This document shows, one piece after another, positions 49,227 to 59,700 of a DNA stretch of 64,000 nt; positions within the stretch are counted from its first letter, which is position 1, and each line of letters opens with the position of its first letter. The DNA lies in contig JBBDHG010000187.1 in NCBI GenBank assembly GCA_037951165.1, forward strand, positions 255,501 to 319,500. Reading direction: 5' to 3'. Both the position numbers and the translations under genes were made by a program. Below the pieces are notes generated by a model, which was not told where the DNA came from, made no database searches, and worked only from the letters and a program-made list of their open reading frames with translations. Source of the DNA: Lophius americanus. Taxonomy: Eukaryota; Chordata; Actinopteri; Lophiiformes; Lophiidae.

Positions 49227-52200
49227 TTCTTTTTTTATTTTATGTTTTATTTTATTTCTTTTTCATCTCCCTTTATGCAAATCTCACTCTCCCATCCACC
49301 CTGGTTTGTCTTGCATTACCCTTCCCTCATCCCCTCCTACCTATTCCTCTTCCTGGATGGTGTGCTGTGCCCCACAGCCCATGGGGATGCCCATGGAAAG
49401 CAGGACTTCCCTCAAGGTCCCCCATCCCAATGCCTGTAAAATGGGTGTAAGAACATGAAAATGCCTCCAAGCAACTGGATGGATCTCTGCTTTGCTACTC
49501 CTCGCCTGCTGGGCCTTGAAACGGGCCCTAGGACAGTATCAGAGCCCAAAACCGCTCCAAACCTGTCTCTCCAAACCCAAAGCCTGCCCTCATCAGTGGC
49601 AGAGAAGCCCAATCAAGACGCTCCTCTGAATCTACCATTTCTCAAGTACATAATGCAGATTAGAACTATGAGGACACACAGTTGTTAACGGATAGGGACG
49701 AAATACTTGTCCTCAAAACTTCTGCCCGTGTGTCCATGGCAATGAAAAATAAAAGAGAGATGAACTGATAACTTTATTGTGAGGCAAGAATGGTTTTCAT
49801 TAAATGTTTATATTTCTGTTGTTAATGGTGATATTATTGTTGTTATAATTTTCATAATTGATATTATTCTACTAATGTAGTTATGATTTCCTGTAAAGGG
49901 CACATTTTATCTCAGCAGCAGCATCAACAATGACGGAATAAGCACACACTCAAAAAATGCACAATGATTTTCTGTTTACATGATTTTGAGGTTATCTGAT
50001 GATTGTTTGTTGTTTTGTTTTTTGTCACAGTCGGTCTCTCGCATACTTCTCCTTCAAACATATTCAAAAATAATACCTTGAGTCTTTACCTCCTTAATGT
50101 TTGCACCATTTTCATAGAAATTTCAACGTAAGAGCGACAAGATAATTGACCATCTCCTCCTGATAAAGTAGTTTGTGCCCAGGTGTCCAAACAGAGGCTT
50201 TCTCGTACCATCGCTGTTTCCTGGTACAGAGTGTCTGCTGATGCACCTGAATGATTATACGTCTTTCTATCTTGTCTTAATGAGCACCCCTTCTCTCAGC
50301 TTCTATGTTTTTACTGCATGGGAATGGAGACGATTGTCATAGGAGGTGCAGGTTCTCATCCTGTAACGGACAGAGCGAGAGAGCGTCTTTACTAGGGTTC
50401 TCTGTAAATACGGCATATTTAGCCTGTAATGTGGTTGTTTTATTATTTGTTATTTACAAGTTGTCTGTGAATTCTAAAATGTGGTTCTTTCTCCATCATC
50501 ACTTTGTTTGATTTCAACCTCACTGTGAACTCCAAGCAGCTATGTCCTCCTCCAAGGATTCATTCTTGTCTCCTACTGAACTGGGAGATCATTGTGAGAA
50601 CTCAGATACACTCTCCACTCAAAACCTTTTTTCAGTTTGGGTTGAACTCACAGATCCTGTATGATCCAGTTTCCTAACCCAATCATGACATGGTGGATAA
50701 CTGTCTCATTGGAGCCGTCAGTTTGTTCCGTCACAGAGTCCCCGTAAGTATGAGAAAATGGATCCAGAGTACTTGGAGGCTATAGCAGCGCTGGTTACAG
50801 AGCAGAGTGTTGAGCCATGGGCTTCACAGATCAGCAGCCACAGTAGTCGAAAAAGAAGAGGAATAATTGGACGCTTTTTGTTGCGGATATATTTCAAGAA
50901 TCGTGGATTCTTTTCAGCAGATTCTGTGTTTATTTGAAATATATTCAACAGAAAATTGAAGCCCAATCTGCACACAAAGAAAAGCATAGTTACATATCAC
51001 GCTATTTAATTTCTTTCTTTCTGTATGTTATGTACTCCCAACCTTTACGACTCTGTCACTGTTTCAAAGGGATAAATGATGTCTCATAAAATCATACTGC
51101 AGCACTGGCATCATGGCAGTGTTCCAACCAACGATAACTTTGTAGCCTCAATGGGTAATTGTGACCTTCTTATCAATTTTCTGATATCAATGTGAACAGA
51201 TAGTACCCAGAGTTCAGCGGGGACATCTCCAGGATGTTGCTATGGGTAGCCTGGGAAACACTCCCTCCAGTGTTCTTTTCATTTAGTGAGACACACCTCC
51301 TGTTTTTCCTCCAATCCCATCCCTCACCCACCAAACACCTCTCCCGTTCTCTTTAATTTCCTCTTTTTGTAAATACTGTATAATGCATTTTGATATCATT
51401 GACATGTTTTGATATGTCAGTCACTACCAATGAATACAGCTGAAAATAAATTATAAATAAATCTGTCCACGTTTTTCATAGAGAATGGATGTGCTGACCA
51501 TTTGGCTCATGTGACTAAATTTCCATGAAAATGTATAGAATACATGAACACAATAAATGCAGACTGTATGCTCAAGACTTGTATGGTGAGGAGGATAGGA
51601 CAGAGAGAGGACAGGACAAAGAGAAGCGTCCTCACTCTGCCCGGCTGTCTTTATATTTACGTTAAATGTTACCATTGGCTTTGAATATTCATTTTGAATA
51701 CTTTTTCCAATGGGCATCTTCTAAAAAAAAACAACTTGTGACTTCTTATTGCAGTTTTTAATATGAAGGATTTTTATCAATTAAAAAAAAGATAAAAATA
51801 CTTAGGGGAACTTCACTTTAAATTAAGAATAGATCATAAAGGAAACTGTATCCTTTGCTATCCGTTCCTGTTCTAGCAGTGTAGAAGCTCTCTCACTGAT
51901 CCTCTCTCAGTCCTCTGTGTATATCGATCGTTTGCCATCTCTGTACTTCTATTGTGATGTATAATAATGTATCATTAGGAAGATTTGCTGGTCGGGTGGG
52001 ATGGATGGGTGGGGGAATCCAGGGGAGGGGATATGAATGATTCTCCTGTACCGTTCATGGTCCTTTCTGATGACACGGCAGTATTCAATATGAAGCAGTC
52101 TGTCTCTTGGGTTTGCTTTGTATTTACATGGTAGGATAGTTCGGAATCTTGTCTTAGGGACTTAGGTGTCTTGTGTCGGTAATAAAAATGTTATTTGTAT

Positions 52201-52305
52201 GTTTCTTTATATTGTAAAGTTTCTTTAGACTGAAAGAAAAATGGATAATTTGCTTATCAAAAAAGAAATAATGCATCAATAATAAATGTACTTTGATTTT
52301 TCCTT
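49227..52305 (+). other. ssbp4: probable ssbp4 3'UTR with several poly(A) signals
   Basis: No coding exon is visible after the ssbp4 stop. AATAAA signals occur at 49748-49753, 51445-51450, 51456-51461, 52181-52186 and 52281-52286. The last is followed by a T/GT-rich stretch (CCTTGTTGTCTG), so the longest transcript could end near 52305 and the shortest near 49775. Which site is used cannot be told from sequence. Confidence 0.5.
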
Positions 52306-52414
52306 GTTGTCTGAATCTCTTCCTCTCAGCTCTCATTTAGCTTTAAAGACCCCTATAATCCAGTGTGTATAGCATCCTATACTTTATTCCCTACTGGTTG
52401 TTAATCATGGTATT

Positions 52415-52465
52415 TAATAATAATAATAATACATTTAATTTATAATGCACTTTACATATTTGTCC
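52415..52465 (-). repeat. short copy of the (ATT)n-tailed repeat
   Basis: (ATA)n followed by ATACATTTAATTTATAATGC ACTTTACAT is almost identical to 56075-56115. Only the tail end is present. Confidence 0.5.
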
Positions 52466-53512
52466 TGACATGTGTTCAAACAGACCAAACAAAAATGCAG
52501 TCCTTTGGATTTCTTCTTATATTGCATATTTACTTAACTAAAATAAGAAAAATCAACAAATAAAGACACTCACATGTTCACTGGGCCACAGACTAACTGA
52601 TTGCTGCTATTATCAACACCGGCTGTTGATTGCCATGAACTTATATAGTTTGGTCAAGAAACTATATATGCAGTAACAGTTTACTCTCTGTGGCTTGGAG
52701 AAGAATTAAAATAAAACAAAAATATTTACAGGGCAACAGATGGCTCCTATACAGTGTATATGGAGTTGATACACAATGCTGGATAAGATCATGTTAACGT
52801 TGAAAATATTGCAGTGCACATGTTCTATTAGTAATTTTGAAACTTACATTCTATGATATGTAAGATTGGATGTCTGGGTAATATTCAAAAGGAAAAATTC
52901 TGGCAAATGTGGACCGATTAAATAGTTTGAAAGGGTCAGAGTGCACTGTAGTAAACTTTCATTGTTCAAAACACCAATCTTACTTATGCATATTATATTT
53001 TAGCCTGAGCTAAACAGACATTTCTTCATTTTGCTAAAAATTTTGAAATTAAACATTGCTCGAAACCGCTCCAAATAATGTATAAACTATGAGTTTCTTC
53101 TTAAACAATTACAAAATTTCTATCTCAACTATTAAGTCCTGATTGTTATATGAATGAGCTGTATCTCAGGCAGTAATGGCCTTTTGTGAGATAATAGCAA
53201 TGCTGGTAGGTGATTGACCAAATTAGATAATAAAAGCTGCAGTCGGTGTTGGTCCAGCACATAATCGATCCTGGAGACTTCTTAGGGCCCTTCAGATCGT
53301 GTTTCATCCACCCCTCATTCGTATTTTTTAAATTACATTGTTTCCGCAAAGAAAGACGCATATTCTAAGGGCAAAGTGGAAAATTGAATAATCAAATATA
53401 AATTTTATAAGTAATCCCAAAAAATCCTTATTTGGGATTTTTCTTTTTTTAACATTCTGCACATCCATTCATAGTTTCTAAAAAATAGTAACTTAGCTTG
53501 ATATTCTTGAGC

Positions 53513-53544
53513 CATTGGTGTCAGCTTGATCTCTGACACCAATG
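53513..53544. repeat. perfect 12-bp inverted repeat, 8-nt loop
   Basis: CATTGGTGTCAG and CTGACACCAATG are separated by CTTGATCT. Confidence 0.9.
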
Positions 53545-53584
53545 ATCGTCTGTTCTATTTGAGCACAGTATTATATTTGTTTTG

Positions 53585-53930
53585 TTTGAATACACCGCAC
53601 AAAAAGTAGGGGAGCACTTAAATGTACAGTTTGGAATTCGATGAGCAAAATATTCAAGCACAAAATCTTTAGAGATATACACCATGACATTCGCTCAGAA
53701 CAAAATGATGTCAGAACAGTCAATGGAAACCGAAATCAAGAACCCACTGACGGCACACGAAAATCAAAGTGAAAACTGAAATCCCAGGCTGAACGAACTG
53801 GTGTGAATTTCTTCAGGACAGTCCATAATGTGTCTCAGTAGTGTGTTTGGCCCTCATGTGCCTCTAAGCACTCCTGACAACGTCTGCTATTGATGAGATA
53901 GCTGATGGGAAAGCCCTCAGGGAGACACAA
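53585..53930 (-). mobile_element. truncated Tc1-like end, same family as the 19-kb element
   Basis: It begins GCACAAAAAGTAGGGGAGCA (terminal-repeat-like). From 53762 it reads AAATCAAAGTGAAAACTGAA, then CAGTCCATAATGTGTCTCAG and TTTGGCCCTCATGTGCC. This parallels 19279 onward (AAATCAAAGTGAAAAGCTGA; CTCATAATGTGACCCAGGAG; TTTGAGCCCCACATGCC). Only the transposon 3' flank is present. Confidence 0.65.
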
Positions 53931-53943
53931 AATTTGGGGAAAG

Positions 53944-54000
53944 AATAATAATAATGATAATGATAATGATAAGAATAATAAGAATAATAAGAATAGCAAT
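53944..54000. repeat. (AAT/GAT)n trinucleotide repeat
   Basis: Mixed AATAAT, GATAAT and AAGAAT units directly after the Tc1-like fragment. Confidence 0.85.
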
Positions 54001-54599
54001 TATTATCGAAATGCTATTAACAAAGGCTTTTTTGATAGGGCCCTTGCACTTTTAGTAGTCTGCCACAAACTGAACCTCAGACAACTCAAATGTTTAGAAA
54101 CCTTTGATGGGTCAAAACGTATGCCAGGCTGACTTTGCTAAGGTGATATCAACACAAATCTTCTTTATACAACTGATAATAAGTGTGGCACATTTTAAGT
54201 TAATGATCAATGATTAAAAAAGTAGAAGATAATATTCTAACAAGCGTTGATTATGTCATTCATGTAATGGGAGGTGACCTACTATTCGGGAGCAAGAGTA
54301 ACATTTCTTACTTTATTTTTTTTCACTTGAATCACAACTTTCATTTCTTAGTGAAAATGTTACTGACATCTCAGGCGGGGGAAAAATTAAACAAACTTGA
54401 AGCTAGATCTTGTTCCAGAACACACATAAATAGTCTCAAAGCATCCTGGGAAATCCCATCCACTACCTTCCCAGCATGCAACAGTATTAACGATTTGACT
54501 CTCAGCCGCCCACCTCACGCAGAATCTGTTCATGGCGTCATAGAGATTTAGTCAGACCCCAATTGCAGTGTTTTTTTCTGACTTTGTGATGCAAGAAGA

Positions 54600-54690
54600 G
54601 GTCATGTGGGCTCAAGGTTAACAGGAAGCAGCTTGTTGGGAGGAGCGGGAGCCAGACGCTGTCAGGTTGGTGTTGGATCCTTACCTCACA
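54600..54690 (+). other. fkbp8: possible fkbp8 5'UTR exon and promoter region
   Basis: The coding exon at 56543 opens with an acceptor, so a non-coding exon must lie upstream. A candidate is the GC-richer stretch GGGAGGAGCGGGAGCCAGAC (about 54638-54657), ending at the donor CACA|GTAAGC (54690/54691). No TATA box or clear start signal was seen; the 5' boundary is a guess. Confidence 0.35.
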
Positions 54691-55106
54691 GTAAGCTCAA
54701 GAGGGATTGCTCAGTATGTTTTACATATGTCACTGTGAGTTGATTCACTTTCGTCCGGTGTCGATTTAAGCAGTGTCTTATTGCATGACAAAAACACCCA
54801 CTTTATGTTCTCTAGCAGCAGTTAGCCCGACTACAGCTAATGCTAGTTGGAACTTCCCCTGCTAACGCTTGTTAGCTCGTAAGCGTTAGCCTCTTGCAGA
54901 GCGCCGGGATAGCTCTTGTCAGAAACTTCTGGAAACACGCGATTTGACTCTGCTTAAGTCGGTATTACTCCGAATATCTTACAGCCTACTGCTTATGACC
55001 CTATTTAGATGTCATTTGCAGTGGGTAACTTGGTTTTGATTCATTCCCATTGTTAATTTTACTTACTGTTAATTCCTGCTGTACGTCAAAGAGGACATCG
55101 TGGCCC

Positions 55107-55702
55107 ATGGTTGTTGTAGGAGACGGAACTCAAGAAGAGAGGATTCTAATTGATAGATATTCCGACCAGATAAGTATAATTCCAGCTCCAAGTGAAGAAA
55201 CCACGACAAAAGAGTAGAGGCGATATCATTCATTACTCCCCAACTGGCAGCCATAAAAAGGTTTGAAAACAAAACGGTGCTGATGCTTCCCTTGTATACG
55301 TGAAAGATCCTGAAGATTTTTATGACATAGCAAACATGATCAAGAAATGGACGTTGCATATGATTGCTCACTTTTCTTATGTTAATTCCTTCATACAATA
55401 TTAAGTCCTGGCTAAAGAGTTTAAAGTCTGGAAATTGATGACAGTGGTAAAGAAATGTATCACCCACCAACAAATATGAGCATCCCAGAACCGTCACAGG
55501 GCAGACTAGGCGCCATGCACCTGCCAGTGAGGAAGGATATTATACAGCATGCAGAAAGCAAGACAAACATGTGGACATACTTATGTAAAGGCAGTGCAGA
55601 CATCCCAAAGTTATGTCCTTTCACAGTCAAATACAATAAACCAAGACAGGCTGCAAACATCCAGCAACTGCTTACAGCAATATCACCGGTAAAGGCACTT
55701 TA
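55107..55702 (+). pseudogene. unrecognised coding-like relic between fkbp8 5' exon and first coding exon
   Basis: Three + strand segments read like protein. 55107-55214 gives MVVVGDGTQEERILIDRYSD and onward to a stop. 55294-55388 in another frame gives VYVKDPEDFYDIANMIKKW. 55455-55702, in the first frame again, gives an 82-residue frame with DIPKLCPFTVKYNKPRQA. The xVxDPEDFYx string is reminiscent of Tudor-domain proteins, but I cannot assign a family. The - strand has an unbroken 142-codon frame (55069-55497) that is probably a shadow. It may be a decayed retrocopy, a transposon relic, or chance. Confidence 0.25.
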
Positions 55703-56069
55703 AATTCTAATACTGAACGACAACAGGCAAATGAAACATAATACATATTGTTTAATGTTTTATTCAAGTTGAGTGTATTCTTGTTAAGTAATACTCTAAG
55801 ATTGGCTGACATTTTGTTCTAAAATCATTCTATGATCCACTGTAGTAGACAGGCTGTAAAATTTGAATAGAAAAATAAATAATCTAAACTGTAAGATGCT
55901 AATTTTATGGAAATCACAGCGGGGAAAGAGACTATTTTTTTTAGTCATATATGAAGCAAAGACTTGTGTGAATAGTAATTGCAATGGTAGTGTAATAGAG
56001 TTTCTTGGGTCAGGAGGACTCAAATGGCAGTTATTTATGCTAATGTTTGCATGAATGCTGTGTGTATTA

Positions 56070-56400
56070 TAATAATAATAATAATAATACATTTAATTCA
56101 TAATGCACTTTACATTTGGATCAAATCTCAAAGTGCTACAAAGCAAAAGCAGATAAAAGTATCAATAAAAAATAAAATAATAACTATATAAAAGCCTTAC
56201 CAAAAAGCAGCAATGTTAATTAAGATTATAGGGTCTGCTAAAAGGGAAAGTTTTTTAAGTCCTTTTTTAAATATGTCAGTCGTCTGTGGAGCCCTGAGAT
56301 GGTTAGGGAGGGCATTCCACAGACGAGGGGCAGCAGAACAAAAAGCCCGATCACCCATGGTGCTGAGCTTAGTCCGGGGAAGGAGGAGGCGGTATGATAA
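56070..56400 (-). repeat. dispersed fish repeat with (ATT)n tail
   Basis: It starts with (ATA)n, then ATACATTTAATTCATAATGC ACTTTACA, and continues to AGGGCATTCCACAGACGAGG and GCCCGATCACCCATGGTGCT. I recognise this layout as a common teleost interspersed repeat. On the - strand it ends in ...AAATGTATTATTATT, a LINE/SINE-like simple-repeat tail. Class is uncertain. Shorter relatives occur at 30400-30443 and 52415-52465. Confidence 0.55.
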
Positions 56401-56573
56401 GGTGATGTCATATTTTATATGTCATGATGTCATAAAAATAAATCCACTGGTGAAGCCGGATTGTAATCTCTGGATTGGCTAGAATAGTTTAAAGAATTCA
56501 TTAAGAATGCATTTTGAAGTTGTTAAACCTTTTCACCTCTAGTACATTGTTGCCGAGTGGACAAGAGGAGACT

Positions 56574-56796
56574 ATGGACACCCCTGGTTGTGGTGACAGT
56601 GCGCCATTAGACAAGAAGAATGGGGAAACTTTGCTGCTGGACAGTGAGGACTTGGAGGTTTTAGACAAAGAGGACCTTGGTGATGATCCCCCACCCCTGG
56701 AAGATATCGGGGGTAGGGAGGGGAAAAACAAGGATGAATGTGAAAAGAGTGATCCAGATCCTACAGGTCCGGTTGAGGAATGGCTGGATGTATTAG
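56574..56796 (+). CDS. fkbp8: fkbp8 first coding exon (acidic N-terminus)
   Basis: The acceptor CACCTCTAG puts the exon start at 56543, with 31 bp of 5'UTR before ATG at 56574. Donor GTATGT is at 56797. It encodes residues 1-74, MDTPGCGDSAPLDKKNG..., and the first base of Gly75. It contains LEVL (27-30) where human FKBP8 has the LIR core FEVL, PPPLEDI (40-46), and EEWLDVLG (68-75), matching human EEWLDILG. Confidence 0.95.
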
Positions 56797-59700
56797 GTAT
56801 GTAACCCAAGCATCAAAATAACATGTCAGATTATGGCAGAGTACACTACATCAGCCATAACATTACATTCGTAATGTTTTAACAGGTTAATGCTGACTAT
56901 CTCGGTAGAATGGCACCTGTCAGTCAGTAGGTGGGATATATCAGGCAGCAAGGGACCATTTTGACATTGAAGATTATGTGAACCAGGAGAATTCGGTAGC
57001 AAAAAGGGGATCTGTATATTATTAGACAGTAGGCTTTTTTTGGGGAGATGTACATTCTTATAAAAGGTGCTGCACTACATTATACAATGACACAGTGAGA
57101 GACTCTATGCTATTGTGATATTAAGCTATTTTAGTGAAATTCACATACTGCGTCCCTTAAGCAAGGCTTCTTAACAGTAGTCGCTCCACTTGAAACTAAT
57201 GATTGCTGTAACTGATTAAAAATATTGTGATTTTATTAGTTTTTTGTCTGTGTTCAGGTAATGGTCAGCTTAAAAAAAAAGTCTTAAATGCGGGAGAACA
57301 GCGAGATGGTCGGCCACAGAAAGGACAGAATATTAAGATTAATCTGAAAACATGTCTGAAGGATGGAACTCTTGTTGAGGAGCAGCCTGAACTCTGTTTC
57401 ACTCTTGGAGACGGAGATGTCATCCAGGTAAAAACATAAACAACTTTCACCTTTTGAATGGCAAAGGCTTTTCAGTTATTTCACACATTATGTTTATCAT
57501 CGTATGCTTGGCTCCAAAGGCTGATAGTCACAACACAGCACCGTCTGTTGTAAATATCAGTATCTTTATGTAATGTGATTTTTCTCGTTTCAGGCTTTGG
57601 ATCTCACAGTGCAACTAATGGAAATGAGGGAGAAGGCCCTCATTCATACTGATGCAAAATATGCATACGGCGTCATGGGGAGGTAGGGGCGTATTTTATT
57701 TTACAACCACAACAACCAATTCCAAAAATCTAAGAAGCTTGTGGCATTTGTTTTTAACCTATATTCAACTGAATTCAAAACAAATGCCAGATAGTAAATG
57801 TTCAAATCAATAAGCTGTGTTTTTTATGAAAATATTTACACTTTGAATTCGATGTATGAAAACCATGAGAATAGCATTGTGACAGAGTCATGGCTACTAC
57901 TGCGGTACATCCGCTTTTCTTTATAGAAGACCAAGTTTTTGGGAACCTGGCACATTAAATTGACAAAGTTTTATACGTGAAATTTTTTCCTGTTTTTGCT
58001 TGATGTGACTTAATTTGCTCAAACTTTCAGAGACTGTTGTGATTCAGCTTCATTATATGACACAGTTGTAATGGGCCACAGGTCTTCACTGGACAACACA
58101 GTAGATTTACTTGCTCTGCAAGTTCCTTTCTTGGCTTCTTAGATGTTCCGAATAGTTTTATGAAGCAGTTTTTCATTGGAATATGTGCTGGTTGAAACTG
58201 TGCGTAATACAGTGACCAGTATCTTTTAATTTATCCAATTCTGAACTTTGTTTATTTCCTTCACCTTTTCCAGTCTGGAACCTGAGGTTCCCTCCAATGC
58301 TGAATTGTCCCTAGAAGTGGAATTGCTGGAAGCTACTGATGCCACAGACCTGGAGCTGCTGCCGCCTACAGAAAAAATTACTTTGGCAAGCTATAAAAGA
58401 GAGAGAGGAAATGTTTATTATCAGCGTGGGGAATACGCATTTGCCGTGAATTCATACAGCATTGCCCTGCAGATAACAGAATCTAATTCTAAAGGTGAGA
58501 CTCTGTTTGAAAGGTGGGACTCAGGGAAAAAAGTAATTATAGCAGAGGCGTTTGTCATTCCAACTACATGCAAGTTTGGAAGCTCAAGTTTTACACCTGA
58601 TATTCTTTAAATGAAAATTATCACATGTAACCTTTCTAAAATAGTGATGTGAAAGAAAAGGGTTTACAACATTCATTTAACATTCAGTTGGAATTTTTTT
58701 TTCACTGGTTCTAAATGTTTTGTTTGTATGTTGTGGTTCCTTCTTCTGCAGTTGATATTAGTCCGGAGGAGGAGGAGGAGATTCTGGATGTGAAAGTGAA
58801 GTGTTTAAATAACATGGCTGCTTCTCAGCTGAAACTGGAGCACTATGATCCAGCACTTAAATCTTGTGTCTCGGCACTAGCCCATCAGCCCAATAACGTA
58901 AAAGCACTTTTTCGCATGGGCAAGGTAAACCCTGTTTTTCTGTTTGTTGTTTAACTTTATATACCTTATATATATATATTTATATATATAATGTTATATT
59001 ATTCAAATTATTTTCCTAATCTATTGTCACCTCAGGTACTAGCCATGCAAGGTGATTACACTGAAGCCATCCAAACATTGAAGAAGGCACTTAGGTTGGA
59101 ACCGAGCAATAAGGTACTTTTGAACATTTTGCTTTTATTTTAGGTATATCCCAACTCTTTGTGTGGAGAAATGTCACTTATTTCTTTGGCCAGTAGATGA
59201 TGCCATATTTTAAAACATATCACTTAGTTTGCAGAGCAAAGTCCGGTGGACTGCTGATTCATCACTTCAGAGGATCTGATTTCATGTTATTACTGTAAAT
59301 AGGTTTGCACTGCAACACATCCATATTTAATACCTAGCTGCTGGTACTGTTGTCACAATGGAATGTATGTGGTTCTTTAGGCTACACAAGGCAAATTGAC
59401 AAGACTTTCTTTCATGAGTGGGCTTACTTGCGTGCGCATTGAGGAGTCTTCATATCTGAAGTATGAAGATGCATGTCGTAGATTGTTGGCCATTGTGCTT
59501 GGCAGAGCTCTTTCAATACAAGAACAAAAGGGATAATGTCAATATGGGCAAGTACTAGTGACAAAGATAGACTCTGCGAGAGCAGACGGCAATTAATTAA
59601 GCATTCTGGTGCTACAAAGATGTAAGGAAACATGCTAGTATGGTGCTGAACCACCCATCCCTATGTATTTATTTTTTAATAATTCAGCCCTAATCAATAG

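Larger units (their letters stand above)
52306..54599. other. short ssbp4-fkbp8 intergenic region
   Basis: About 2.3 kb, AT-rich. It contains a repeat relic (52415-52465), a 12-bp hairpin (53513-53544), a Tc1-like fragment (53585-53930) and an (AAT)-type repeat. No ISYNA1- or ELL-like exon was seen, although those genes separate SSBP4 and FKBP8 in human. Confidence 0.6.

Noticed and set aside
49219..49688. 65-79-aa frames just after the ssbp4 stop
   Set aside because: They lie in the probable 3'UTR; the family C-terminus MTMSV ends at 49226, so extra coding sequence is not expected.
52306..54599. isyna1 or ell remnants between ssbp4 and fkbp8
   Set aside because: No recognisable coding segment of either gene; only AT-rich DNA, a Tc1-like fragment and small repeats.
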